Source: Clostridia bacterium
GTDB lineage: Bacteria; Bacillota; Clostridia; Peptostreptococcales; Anaerovoracaceae
Length of the DNA: 34,825 nt
Assembly: GCA_024684465.1 (NCBI GenBank)
Contig: JAIKWW010000114.1
Coordinates: 1 to 34,825 of the forward strand
Direction: 5' to 3'
The notes under the pieces were generated by a model. The model saw only the letters and a list, made by a program, of their open reading frames with translations, had not been told where the DNA came from and ran no database searches. Numbering within the stretch: the stretch's first letter is position 1; every line of letters starts with the position of its first letter. A program made the translations under genes and the position numbers. Of this stretch, positions 27,056 through 34,825 are shown piece by piece.

Positions 27056-27084
27056 TTGCAATAATTCTGAAACAATTGTATAAT
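27056..27084 (+). promoter_or_regulatory. Promoter of the NlpC/P60 gene
   Basis: TTGCAA (27056-27061), 17 bases, TATAAT (27079-27084). It starts a leader of about 140 bases. Confidence 0.72.
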
Positions 27085-27093
27085 GGCAACTGT

Positions 27094-27151
27094 GATTTGT
27101 GTTTTCGGCAAATCAGTCCGGTGATTTCGGCAGATCTCCGGGTTGTTAAAC
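27094..27151 (+). promoter_or_regulatory. Leader hairpins ahead of the NlpC/P60 gene
   Basis: Two hairpins are visible: GATTTG with CAAATC near 27094-27115, and CCGG-T-GAT with ATC-T-CCGG near 27118-27140. No c-di-AMP or c-di-GMP riboswitch core is recognised. The rest of the leader is AT-rich and unstructured. Confidence 0.35.
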
Positions 27152-27231
27152 GCAGATCCTTAATTTTGATTTTAATTTTTTAAAATAGTTGAAACTCTTA
27201 AAAAATCTGAAACGAATGGAGAATAACAATC

Positions 27232-28317
27232 ATGCATTTTAAACGAATTCTTAGTATTGTACTGGCCTGCGCCATGTCAGTCACGAGTTTCGCTTTTGCA
27301 GACGAAGCTAGATCCGGAGTATCTGAAGATTTTGAGAATGCTGCGGTAAACCTCTACATGAACGGCCTCTTTAAGGGCGCTGATGATGGTTTTGAACTTG
27401 ATAGCACAGTAACAAAGACGACAGCATCTGTTATGCTGGTACGCCTCCTGGGAGCAGAGGATGAAGTCCTCGCAGGTTCCTACACTACCCCTTACACCGA
27501 TGTTCCAAACTGGGCAAAGAACTATGTCGGATACCTCTGTGAAAACGGCGTGGACATTGCTGACAGCGAAACAGTTTTTGGTTCAAATGAAGAAATTACG
27601 GCAGAAGAATATGTGATCATGGTTCTTCAGTCTCTCGGCTATACAAATGTATCCCGCGACTATGATTCAAATGTCAATTTTGGCCTCACAGTTACAGACC
27701 GTCTCATGACATGGGATGAAATCGAATATGTAACAGCATCAGAGTTCAATCGCGGTGCTATGGCTTATATTTCCAACAAAGCTCTCAACGTTAAGATTCA
27801 GGGAACAGATGAAACACTCTTCGACAGACTGCAGGAGAACGGAGACATCGTTGCAGTAGATGCTCCGACTGACGAACAGATTTACGGTGTTCAGAAGACA
27901 GCTCAGGAAGAAGAGATCACGATCGAAGTTGCAAGCGCTTCAGGTGCTGCTATCGAATCTGTTGCAAAGAATTATCTCGGAACAAGATACAGAAGCGGTG
28001 GCAAGTCTCCTTCCGGTTTTGACTGCTCAGGCTTCGTAAATTATGTTATGATCCAGAGTGGCGTATGGAGCAGCTTCTATGGCAGCTGCGACGGCCTGAA
28101 GGGACACACTACGACAATTTCCAAGTCAGCTGCACAGAAGGGCGACCTGGTATTTTTCTCAGGCACTTACAGCACATCCAAGACATATACTCACGTAGGT
28201 ATCTATCTCGGCAACGGTCAGTTCATTCACTCTTCTTCCAGCAAGGGTGTTACAGTGAGCAGCCTCAGCGAGGCATACTGGGGTTCTCATTATTCCTGCA
28301 TGGCTCGTCCTAACTAG
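27232..28317 (+). CDS. Secreted SLH-like/NlpC-P60 peptidoglycan hydrolase
   Basis: A 361-residue exported protein. The signal peptide (KRILSIVLACAMSVTSFAFA) is probably cut after A23 (AFA). Residues about 30-200 hold two or three SLH-type repeats (for example YTDVPNWAKNYVGYLCENGV and MTWDEIEYVTASEFNRGAMAY), which usually bind cell-wall polymers. After a linker, an NlpC/P60 endopeptidase domain (about 240-361) carries C265 in FDCSGF, H321 in THVGIY and H333 in FIHSS as the catalytic triad. It should cleave peptide stems of peptidoglycan. Codon use (GCT, ACA, CTC) differs from its neighbours. It interrupts the usual rsmB-rlmN-stp-prkC order and has its own promoter and terminator. Confidence 0.93.
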   Translation: MHFKRILSIVLACAMSVTSFAFADEARSGVSEDFENAAVNLYMNGLFKGADDGFELDSTVTKTTASVMLVRLLGAEDEVLAGSYTTPYTDVPNWAKNYVGYLCENGVDIADSETVFGSNEEITAEEYVIMVLQSLGYTNVSRDYDSNVNFGLTVTDRLMTWDEIEYVTASEFNRGAMAYISNKALNVKIQGTDETLFDRLQENGDIVAVDAPTDEQIYGVQKTAQEEEITIEVASASGAAIESVAKNYLGTRYRSGGKSPSGFDCSGFVNYVMIQSGVWSSFYGSCDGLKGHTTTISKSAAQKGDLVFFSGTYSTSKTYTHVGIYLGNGQFIHSSSSKGVTVSSLSEAYWGSHYSCMARPN

Positions 28318-28349
28318 GGCCCGGGGATGACCGGTATCGATATGAAATC

Positions 28350-28377
28350 AAGCCGTCGGTTTTCCGGCGGTTTTTTT
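28350..28377 (+). terminator. Rho-independent terminator after the NlpC/P60 gene
   Basis: CCGTCGG (28353-28359) pairs with CCGGCGG (28364-28370, one G-T pair) around TTTT, then seven T residues. Confidence 0.92.
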
Positions 28378-28612
28378 CTTATTCAGGGAATATTAATATT
28401 TCACGTCCCGGAGGAAAAACAACAATTATATAGTGATAAATACTGTTCGAATTGGTAAAATATATCTGTGCGTGTATGAATTGAAAAATTCATATTATTT
28501 TAATAATTATTGTGAATGACTGCGGTTATATTTGAAGTAAAATATAATGATGAAATCCCGTATTTCACAAGAAACTTACCGTATTAGAACAATGATGGGT
28601 GGTTAGAGATTT
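28378..28612 (+). other. AT-rich intergenic region upstream of stp
   Basis: No gene is supported. It holds a perfect 12-bp palindrome AATATTAATATT (28389-28400), an inverted repeat with 8-base arms (28475-28482 and 28487-28494, TATGAATT and AATTCATA) and a TATAAT at 28543-28548 that could be the -10 box for stp; no convincing -35 is seen. Confidence 0.45.
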
Positions 28613-29338
28613 ATGCTCGATTTTGGTTTTAAAAGTGACAGAGGCAGAGTGAGAGAGAACAATCAGGATTCTTTTTTCATCATGCCAAATGAAAATATCT
28701 TTATTGTCGCTGACGGTGTTGGGGGGCATACCTCCGGTGAGCTGGCCAGCCGCACTGCAGTGAGCAGGATCGCGGAAGTTCTGCGGGACAATCCAGTGGA
28801 GGAAGGCGACGATGACGATACGGTGAAGACTAAGATTATCAAGGCACTGATGGTTGTAAACGGGCAACTTTACGATATGGCCTGCGACCAGGCTACTCTG
28901 GGGATGGCCACGACGCTGCTGCTTCTGTGTGTAGCCAACGGGAATGCCTACGTGGTAAATGTGGGTGACAGCCGGGCTTATCTCATACGCAATGGCGGGA
29001 TAATACAACTGACAGAAGATCATACCTATGTAAATGACCTGGTGAAAAGAGGAATACTGACGCCTGAACAGGCGCTGACTCACCCGGATAGAAATATGAT
29101 AACCAGAGCTATGGGTGCAGAGGAAAAGGTCCGTCCCGATTTCTTCAGATTCGGAGCGGAGAGCGGCGACATTATCCTCATGTGCACAGATGGCTTGTAC
29201 AATGAACTGGAAAGTGATGAACTCAGGCAGGTGCTGGAAACGGAACCGAGTATGCGGGATGCGTGCGCTACACTTGTTCAATTGGCGAATTCACGGGGCG
29301 GAAGAGATAATATTACAGCTCTTGCCGTCAGGATCTGA
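28613..29338 (+). CDS. PP2C-type serine/threonine phosphatase (Stp/PrpC)
   Basis: A 241-residue PP2C-family phosphatase that reverses the action of the kinase encoded next door. Metal-binding and catalytic blocks are GRVRENNQDSFF (residues 11-22), VADGVGGHTSGELAS (32-46), GDSRAYL (about 118-124), MCTDGLYNELE (about 188-198) and the closing RGGRDNITALAV. It is cytoplasmic. The gene lies 60 bases before prkC and is probably cotranscribed with it. Known targets of such pairs in Firmicutes include cell-wall and translation regulators such as the neighbouring RsgA's relatives; targets here are unknown. Confidence 0.95.
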   Translation: MLDFGFKSDRGRVRENNQDSFFIMPNENIFIVADGVGGHTSGELASRTAVSRIAEVLRDNPVEEGDDDDTVKTKIIKALMVVNGQLYDMACDQATLGMATTLLLLCVANGNAYVVNVGDSRAYLIRNGGIIQLTEDHTYVNDLVKRGILTPEQALTHPDRNMITRAMGAEEKVRPDFFRFGAESGDIILMCTDGLYNELESDELRQVLETEPSMRDACATLVQLANSRGGRDNITALAVRI

Positions 29339-29398
29339 CGGAAATACAAGAAATTCAGATTACTGTTTTCAGATGGATCGTGACAGGAGGAAATAATT

Positions 29399-31354
29399 AT
29401 GGGCAGCAAGGTTCTTGCGGGACGCTACGAACTGCTTGAAAAAAAAGGCGACGGAGGAATGGCCGTCGTATATAAGGCAAAGGACAGACTGTTAAACAGA
29501 TTTGTTGCAATAAAGATACTCAGACCGGAATACATAAGGGATCCGAAATTCATAGACAGCTTCAGAAGGGAGTCTCAGGCGGCAGCCGGACTCTCACATC
29601 CCAACATCGTTTCGGTCTATGATGTAGGAAAAGAAGGCAATATCTACTATATCGTGATGGAATTGCTGGACGGAAGGGATCTCAGCGATGTTATCCGCAG
29701 AGAAGCGCCTCTTCCGGAAAAGAAGGCGATGGACATTACCAGAAAGATCGCTTCTGCACTGAGCCTGGCTCACAAGAAGAATCTGATACACAGGGACGTT
29801 AAACCACACAATATCCTCATAACTGAGGACGGAACTGTGAAGATCACGGATTTCGGCATTGCGAGGGCGGTGAACAGCAGCACTATCGTGAACGGCACAT
29901 CCACTGTGATGGGTTCTGTTCACTATCTTTCACCGGAACAGGCCAGAGGCGATAATGTGGATGCAAGATCCGACCTGTACTCGCTGGGCATCGTCATGTA
30001 TGAGATGCTGACCGGCAGAGTCCCTTTTGATGGCGAGAACGCAGTTTCTGTTGCCATGATGCACATGAATCAGGATGTTCCTGCACCGTCACTCTCAAAT
30101 CCGGGATTGTCATCTGTAATGGATGCAGTTGTACTGAAGCTCACCCGCAGAGATCCCGGCCAGAGATTCCAGACTGCAGATGAAGTGATCAGAGCGCTGG
30201 ACAGCGTATCTTCAGCAGCGGCAGGAGATGTCAGCGTAAACAGCTTTGAGGACCTGGACAGGGGCTATGAGAGTGTTCCCGATGAGGGAGCAGCTGAAGA
30301 GGAAGGTCTTCTGGCCAGAGCGATGCGCATGAAGGCTTCTGCAAAGCCAAAGAAGAGACTTTCTCCCGAGGAAAAGAAAAAGAATAAGCGCACTATCATA
30401 CTTGCTGTGATCGCGGCACTCATCTGCGCGATACCTGTTAGTATCATGCTGCTCAACCTGTTCAGCGGAGTTGGAGGAAAGACAGTCAAGGTACCGGATG
30501 TGGTCAACATGACACAGGAAGAAGCTGAATCTGCACTGGAAGATGCGGGACTCAAATTCCGCCTGGGAACTCCGGTGGAAAGCGAAGATATCGAATCAGG
30601 TAAAGTCGTTTCCACAAATCCTGCTGCAGGCAAGGAAGTGAAGGAAGGATATGAAGTTGTCCTTATCCTGAGCAAGGGCGCAGATGATGCCAAGGTGAGC
30701 GTGCCAACTGTTACCGGTATGAGTCAGTCGGAAGCAGAAAAGATACTTAAGCAGTTTGATCTTACAGTGGGCAGTGTGACTACTCAGGAGAATGAGGCTG
30801 AGAAGGGTACTGTAGTCAGTCAGGACCCGGGTTCAGGTTCTGAGGTGGCAAGCGGAACTGCGATCAATCTGGTGATAAGCGGAGGTATGACGCAGGTTGA
30901 AGTCCCGAACATCAAGAGTATGTCCAGAAGCGAGGCAAAGAATGCGCTGGAGAAAGCAGGTCTCACTCTGGGAGAGGTTTCCGAGGATGAGAGTGACGAG
31001 GATGAGGGCAAGATCATAAGTCAGAGCCCTGATGCGGGAAGCAAGGTCAATTCCGGAAGCGCTGTCAATGCTGTGATCAGCAAGGGTAAATCCGGTTCAT
31101 CCCAGTCACAGAGCGTAGATGTCCCTCTGGGAATCGATTATTCTGCGGCAAACAATGAAGTGTTCGCCCTTACGGTCACTGTTACGGATTCCAACGGACT
31201 CCACTATGTGGTGAATAATCAGCAGCGTGTCAGATCCGACGGCGGTGAAACAGTAACGCTTACCGGTATCGGCAAGGGAACTGTAAGAGTAATATTTGAC
31301 GACCAGATCGTAAAGGAATATTCTGTAAACTTTGAGAATGGCTCGCTGGGTTGA
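29399..31354 (+). CDS. prkC: PASTA-domain serine/threonine protein kinase (PrkC/PknB/Stk)
   Basis: A 651-residue membrane kinase that senses peptidoglycan fragments outside and phosphorylates proteins inside. The kinase domain (about 8-270) has the glycine loop GDGGMAVVY (18-25), K39, HRD (131-133), DFG (151-153) and APE-like SPEQ. A basic juxtamembrane linker leads to one transmembrane span (about 332-356). Outside are three PASTA repeats (about 362-427, 432-498 and 500-566), each with the VPxVxxMxxxEA pattern. A final extracellular beta-rich domain (about 577-651) has no repeat signature. The ribosome binding site CAGGAGGAAATAA is strong. It sits in the conserved stp-prkC-rsgA-rpe order. 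Confidence 0.96.
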   Translation: MGSKVLAGRYELLEKKGDGGMAVVYKAKDRLLNRFVAIKILRPEYIRDPKFIDSFRRESQAAAGLSHPNIVSVYDVGKEGNIYYIVMELLDGRDLSDVIRREAPLPEKKAMDITRKIASALSLAHKKNLIHRDVKPHNILITEDGTVKITDFGIARAVNSSTIVNGTSTVMGSVHYLSPEQARGDNVDARSDLYSLGIVMYEMLTGRVPFDGENAVSVAMMHMNQDVPAPSLSNPGLSSVMDAVVLKLTRRDPGQRFQTADEVIRALDSVSSAAAGDVSVNSFEDLDRGYESVPDEGAAEEEGLLARAMRMKASAKPKKRLSPEEKKKNKRTIILAVIAALICAIPVSIMLLNLFSGVGGKTVKVPDVVNMTQEEAESALEDAGLKFRLGTPVESEDIESGKVVSTNPAAGKEVKEGYEVVLILSKGADDAKVSVPTVTGMSQSEAEKILKQFDLTVGSVTTQENEAEKGTVVSQDPGSGSEVASGTAINLVISGGMTQVEVPNIKSMSRSEAKNALEKAGLTLGEVSEDESDEDEGKIISQSPDAGSKVNSGSAVNAVISKGKSGSSQSQSVDVPLGIDYSAANNEVFALTVTVTDSNGLHYVVNNQQRVRSDGGETVTLTGIGKGTVRVIFDDQIVKEYSVNFENGSLG

Positions 31355-31356
31355 TC

Positions 31357-32241
31357 ATGAGTGAAAATATCAGACAGGGAATGATCGTTAAGGCACTGTC
31401 CGGATTCTACTATGTGGATGACGGGAATGAAGTGCTGGAATGCAGGGCCCGCGGTGTATTTAAAAAACGCGGTCTGAGCCCTCTGGTGGGCGATCTGGTG
31501 GATGTTGACGCATCCGGGGATACGCCTGTTGTAACAAAAGTACATGACAGGACAAATCGCTTCGACAGACCTCCTGTTGCAAATGTGGAACAATTTATAG
31601 TGGTCAGCGCTCTCAAAGAGCCTGACCCTAATTTCGCTGTCATCGATAAATTCCTTGTGAATGCGGAGTTTAACGATGTCCCGGCGATATTGTGTTTCAA
31701 TAAAAGGGATCTGGCTTCAGAGGGCGAAATAGAAGCTGTGAAGGCTATCTACGGTGATACGTATCCGATTGTCTTCACGGAAGCCAGGAATGCGAAGGGC
31801 ATGGAGGAACTACTTCCATACCTTAAGGGCAGGCGTTCTGCGCTTATCGGACCATCCGGCGCCGGAAAGTCAAGCACGATCAATGCCCTTCGAAATGAGT
31901 ATTCCGCAGAGATCGGCGATATCAGCGAAAAAAACCGGAGAGGTAAGAATACCACGAGACATGTGGAATTGTTCAGACTCAAAGAGGGCGGATCCGTATA
32001 TGACACACCGGGATTCACATCCTTCGACCTTCCGGAGGTGCAGGAAGATGACCTGCAGTTCATGTATCCGGAAATTCGCAGATTCGTTGGCATGTGCCGG
32101 TTTAACGGATGCAGACATATGAGCGAACCTGATTGTGCTGTACGGGAGGCTGCGGAGAACGGAGAAATAAACGAACGCAGATACAGTTCGTACAGGGACA
32201 GGATTGAAGAAATCAGAGAAAGAGAAAAGAACAGATACTGA
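31357..32241 (+). CDS. rsgA: Ribosome small subunit-dependent GTPase RsgA
   Basis: RsgA checks late maturation of the 30S subunit. The 294 residues have an N-terminal OB fold and a circularly permuted GTPase with motifs in the order G4 NKRD (115-118), G1 GPSGAGKSS (165-173), G2 NTT (198-200) and G3 DTPG (216-219). The zinc knuckle has C247, C252, H254 and C260. The ATG at 31357 is preferred over a TTG at 31351 because GGG at 31348-31350 is then 6 bases upstream. The start lies just after the prkC stop. Confidence 0.96.
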   Translation: MSENIRQGMIVKALSGFYYVDDGNEVLECRARGVFKKRGLSPLVGDLVDVDASGDTPVVTKVHDRTNRFDRPPVANVEQFIVVSALKEPDPNFAVIDKFLVNAEFNDVPAILCFNKRDLASEGEIEAVKAIYGDTYPIVFTEARNAKGMEELLPYLKGRRSALIGPSGAGKSSTINALRNEYSAEIGDISEKNRRGKNTTRHVELFRLKEGGSVYDTPGFTSFDLPEVQEDDLQFMYPEIRRFVGMCRFNGCRHMSEPDCAVREAAENGEINERRYSSYRDRIEEIREREKNRY

Positions 32242-32260
32242 TAATGAGGGAGGAACATAG

Positions 32261-32920
32261 ATGAAAAGACTCGCACCATCCATTTTATCCGCAGATTTTT
32301 CATGTCTTGCGGAACAGATTAAGACGACGGAACGGGCAGGAGCGCATCTGGTGCACGTAGATGTCATGGATGGCAGTTTTGTGCCTAACATAACCATTGG
32401 TCCGCTGGTGGTGAAGAGTCTTGCAGGCAAAGTAAATATGCCCTTTGACGTACATCTCATGATCGAGGATCCGGATAAATATGCACCTGAGTTCCTGACG
32501 CCGCAGACCGAGTTTGTCACTGTTCATGCTGAGGCCTGCAGACATCTTTACAGAACTCTGGATTCCATAAAAAAGCTGGGAGTTAAGGCCGGCGTGGCAC
32601 TGAATCCGGCAACGCCCCTCGGAAACCTGGAATACGTGCTGGAAATGGCTGATCAGATTCTTGTCATGTCAGTTGAACCGGGTTTCGGCGGACAGAAATT
32701 CATTCCTTCATCCCTGAAAAAAGTCAGAGAACTGGCAGCACTCAGGGCGGAGAACGGATACGGATACGAAATCGAGATCGATGGAGGCATCGGACTCGAC
32801 AATATTCACGAAGTGTCAGAGGCCGGCGTGGATATATTTGTAGCGGGTAGTGCAGTATTTGGAGCAGAAGATGTGGATGAGAGAGTAAGAGAACTCATCA
32901 GCCGCATGGAGATAAATTAA
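32261..32920 (+). CDS. rpe: Ribulose-phosphate 3-epimerase
   Basis: Rpe interconverts ribulose-5-phosphate and xylulose-5-phosphate in the pentose phosphate pathway. The 219-residue TIM barrel opens with LAPSILSADFSCL. Metal-binding residues appear in HVDVMDGSFVPNITIG and DVHLMIEDPD, and phosphate-binding motifs in MSVEPGFGGQKF, EIDGGIG and VAGSAVFG. A strong GGGAGGA ribosome binding site precedes it. It follows rsgA as in many Firmicutes; the thiamine pyrophosphokinase gene that often comes next is replaced by a DUF2007 gene. Confidence 0.97.
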   Translation: MKRLAPSILSADFSCLAEQIKTTERAGAHLVHVDVMDGSFVPNITIGPLVVKSLAGKVNMPFDVHLMIEDPDKYAPEFLTPQTEFVTVHAEACRHLYRTLDSIKKLGVKAGVALNPATPLGNLEYVLEMADQILVMSVEPGFGGQKFIPSSLKKVRELAALRAENGYGYEIEIDGGIGLDNIHEVSEAGVDIFVAGSAVFGAEDVDERVRELISRMEIN

Positions 32921-32956
32921 CTGTAAATTAATTACGGGAAACTTAGGAGAATGAAA

Positions 32957-33259
32957 ATGTTTAACCTGTTTGGGACAAAAGAGACAAAGGAACCCTGGAG
33001 AGGGGGCGTATTCCTGACAACGGCTCACGATTCGTTTGAGGCTGACATGCTGGTCTCAAAACTTCAGGCCGAGGGAATTCCAAGCGAAAAGAAATATGTG
33101 GGAGCTTCGAATTTTCTGGAGATCTCCATGGGATCCTCCAGTGCATATCCCATAGAGATCTACGTACCTGAGTCTGCCCTCGAACAGGCCAGGGAAGTCA
33201 TCGTTCCCGTGCCCATCGATGACGATTTTGAAGAGGCATCAGAGGATAGTAATGAATAG
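32957..33259 (+). CDS. DUF2007-type putative signal-transducing protein
   Basis: A 100-residue protein with the DUF2007 fold: FLTTAHDSFEADMLVSKLQAEGIPSEKKY, then a Gly/Ser-rich loop and the IEIYVPESALEQAREVI block. The acidic C-terminus is DDDFEEASEDSNE. The domain is ferredoxin-like and its function is not established; an older label as signal-transducing or PII-like is speculative. The ATG at 32957 is chosen because AGGAGA (32945-32950) abuts the other in-frame ATG at 32951. The stop overlaps the next gene start, so translation is coupled to aroD-aroK. Confidence 0.82.
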   Translation: MFNLFGTKETKEPWRGGVFLTTAHDSFEADMLVSKLQAEGIPSEKKYVGASNFLEISMGSSSAYPIEIYVPESALEQAREVIVPVPIDDDFEEASEDSNE

Positions 33260-34712
33260 AGAACGAAGCCGTAAAAATACAACAGTCGATGTAAACGGCG
33301 TAATAATAGGAGCCGGTATGCCGAAGATCTGCATCCCGGTGGTCGCCTTCAACAACGCATCGGTGGCTGAGCAGGCTGAGAATATCATGAGAACCCCGGC
33401 GGATCTGGTGGAGTGGCGCGCTGACTTGTACGGAGGCGGGACCGGCATCGAGGCTCAGAGGTCTGCACTCAATACACTGAATCGGCATCTTGAAAAGAAA
33501 CCTGTCATTTTCACAGTCAGAACTTCCGTTGAAGGCGGTGAATGGACCGGTTCACCCGGGGAATACGCGGCTCTGGTCAGGATGGCAGTGGAGCATGAGG
33601 CGGTTTCGATCCTGGATATAGAATTCTCTCTGGATTCAGAGATGAGAGATGATCTGATGTCCCTGGTTCACCGTGCCGGCAAGAAGGTGATATTATCATT
33701 CCACGATTTCAAAAGAACACCTTCCACTGAGGAGATGACCGGGAAGCTGAGAGCAATGAAAGACAGCGGAGCAGATATAGCCAAGATTGCTGTGATGCCG
33801 GAGAACGCATCCGATGTGCTGAGGCTGATGACTGCAGGAGAAGATTTTGCGGAGCAAGATGATGCCATTCCTGCCATTGCTATCTCCATGGGGAAGCTCG
33901 GAACCGTGAGCAGGACCTCCGGAGAGACTTTCCATTCGGCAGTTACTTTCGCCACAGCGGGCAGGCGCTCGGCACCGGGACAGATATCGGCGGACGTGGC
34001 GGATAAGATCCTGATAGACATGCATCGCAGTCTGACTGACGATCCCCGTTACAATCTGAAAAGAGAGGGGCTTAAAAGGGGCCGGAACATCGTTCTCATC
34101 GGATTTATGGGAACGGGAAAATCCAGGATCTCCAGAATACTGGAGCAGAAATGCGGCTTGAAGGCCGTGGAGATAGACACGGAGATCGAGAAGGCCGAGG
34201 GCATGAAAATCTCTGAAATATTCGCTGAAAAGGGCGAGAAGTACTTCAGGGACAAGGAGTCCGAGGTTACCGCACAGGTGGCGTCCAGAAAGAATGTTGT
34301 CATTTCCTGCGGCGGCGGTACAGTCATGCGCAGGGCGAATGTGGATGCGCTGAAAAAGGGCGGCAGGATAATTATGCTCCGGGCAAAGCCGGAGACAGTG
34401 TACGAGAGGGTGAGGCATTCCAGGGGAAAGAGACCTCTTTTGTCGAAGTACATGAGCAGAGGGTACATTTCATGGCTCATGAAGCAGAGGGATGATACTT
34501 ACCGTGCCGCTGCGGATTTCATCGTGGACGTGGACGGGATCGATTCAGATGGAGCGGCTGAGCTGATCCGCAGAAATTTCAGCATAGGAAGGAAAAAGCG
34601 TCCTGTGCAGAGGAAGGCATCCGGGTCCGGGAGAAAATCCAGGAATTCGGGGAATTACCGTGGTCACCGGGGTCCGGGAAAGAGCAGACGTTCCTCCAGA
34701 CAGCACTATTGA
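33252..34712 (+). CDS. Fused 3-dehydroquinate dehydratase (type I)-shikimate kinase
   Basis: A 486-residue bifunctional enzyme for steps three and five of the shikimate pathway. Residues about 22-265 form a type I AroD: substrate residues E55 and R57 (EWRADLY), catalytic H151 (LSFHDFKRTP) and Schiff-base K178 (DIAKIAVMP). Residues about 276-445 form AroK: P-loop GFMGTGKS (284-291), shikimate ligand D309, R333 (YFRDKE) and CGGG (353-356), and lid/adenine residues near RPLL (394-397). A strongly basic tail of about 40 residues (from 447, Arg/Lys/Gly/Ser) follows and is not part of either family. The ATG at 33252 overlaps the DUF2007 stop; AGAGGA at 33241-33246 is the ribosome binding site. Confidence 0.93.
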   Translation: MNRERSRKNTTVDVNGVIIGAGMPKICIPVVAFNNASVAEQAENIMRTPADLVEWRADLYGGGTGIEAQRSALNTLNRHLEKKPVIFTVRTSVEGGEWTGSPGEYAALVRMAVEHEAVSILDIEFSLDSEMRDDLMSLVHRAGKKVILSFHDFKRTPSTEEMTGKLRAMKDSGADIAKIAVMPENASDVLRLMTAGEDFAEQDDAIPAIAISMGKLGTVSRTSGETFHSAVTFATAGRRSAPGQISADVADKILIDMHRSLTDDPRYNLKREGLKRGRNIVLIGFMGTGKSRISRILEQKCGLKAVEIDTEIEKAEGMKISEIFAEKGEKYFRDKESEVTAQVASRKNVVISCGGGTVMRRANVDALKKGGRIIMLRAKPETVYERVRHSRGKRPLLSKYMSRGYISWLMKQRDDTYRAAADFIVDVDGIDSDGAAELIRRNFSIGRKKRPVQRKASGSGRKSRNSGNYRGHRGPGKSRRSSRQHY

Positions 34713-34738
34713 CCGGAGGGGCACTATAGTGTTATAGT
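34709..34738 (+). promoter_or_regulatory. Promoter of the downstream tRNA gene
   Basis: TTGACC (34709-34714) and TATAGT (34733-34738), 18 bases apart, overlap the stop codon of the aroD-aroK fusion. Confidence 0.5.
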
Positions 34739-34750
34739 ATTTAACAGTCA

Positions 34751-34779
34751 GTCCGGTTCCGGATCATACGGGACCGGGC
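34751..34779 (+). terminator. Stem-loop between aroD-aroK and the tRNA gene
   Basis: GTCCGGTTCCG (34751-34761) pairs with CGGGACCGGGC (34769-34779) over 11 bp including two G-T pairs. No T run follows, so it may be a weak terminator or a processing hairpin in the tRNA leader. Confidence 0.4.
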
Positions 34780-34795
34780 ACAATAGAATATTTGT

Positions 34796-34825
34796 GGAGA
34801 AGTATCGAAGCGGTCATAACGAGCT
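34796..34825 (+). tRNA. tRNA gene, 5' part only (probably tRNA-Ser), cut by window end
   Basis: GGAGAAG matches the acceptor 5' strand of class II serine tRNAs, followed by TA and a D arm (TCG/CGA enclosing AAGCGGTCATAA). The anticodon is outside the window, so identity rests on the 5' half alone. Confidence 0.7.

Overview
The window is a chromosomal segment of a Gram-positive anaerobe of the Firmicutes, most likely class Clostridia, with intermediate GC. Three gene orders point there: ffs-dnaX-ybaB-recR, rpoN next to gap-pgk-tpi, and priA-def-fmt-rsmB-stp-prkC-rsgA-rpe. The AddB-type nuclease and the TSCPD, Gx-transporter and QueH families agree. No ribosomal RNA genes are present, so the family (perhaps an Anaerovoracaceae-like lineage) is only a guess.

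Layout. 1-6100 is replication and repair: the 3' end of pcrA, ligA, the SRP RNA with its own promoter, then dnaX, ybaB, recR and a TSCPD protein, closed by a terminator. 6111-10478 is addB, translationally chained to a NusG-domain-II membrane protein and a Gx-transporter protein. 10628-11128 is a lone SEC-C protein. 11181-16566 holds a consensus sigma-54 promoter and an extended -10 sigma-A-type promoter ahead of trmL and rpoN, followed by gapA, pgk and tpiA. 16634-17129 is a self-contained, apparently very strongly expressed unit for an unrecognised 104-residue protein. 17289-18029 is a six-tRNA operon with two promoters and a terminator. 18032-20431 carries a PLP-dependent Orn/Lys/Arg-decarboxylase-family enzyme and thymidine kinase, facing a convergent radical SAM gene. 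21388-26977 carries queH, priA, def, fmt and rsmB. 27056-28377 is a secreted SLH/NlpC-P60 hydrolase inserted where rlmN usually lies. 28613-34712 carries stp, prkC, rsgA, rpe, a DUF2007 protein and an AroD-AroK fusion. The window ends inside a serine-type tRNA gene.

How the genes fit together. Most genes are housekeeping. The points of interest are regulatory and architectural. The only consensus sigma-54 promoter I found lies upstream of rpoN itself, suggesting autoregulation possibly linked to lower glycolysis, since the usual cggR repressor gene is absent between rpoN and gapA. The 104-residue protein has all the hallmarks of an abundant product yet resembles nothing I know. AddB lacks its Walker A lysine and has no addA neighbour. 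The rsmB-stp junction looks remodelled, with an abrupt change in base composition near the 3' end of rsmB. The queH leader contains an unassigned two-helix structure.
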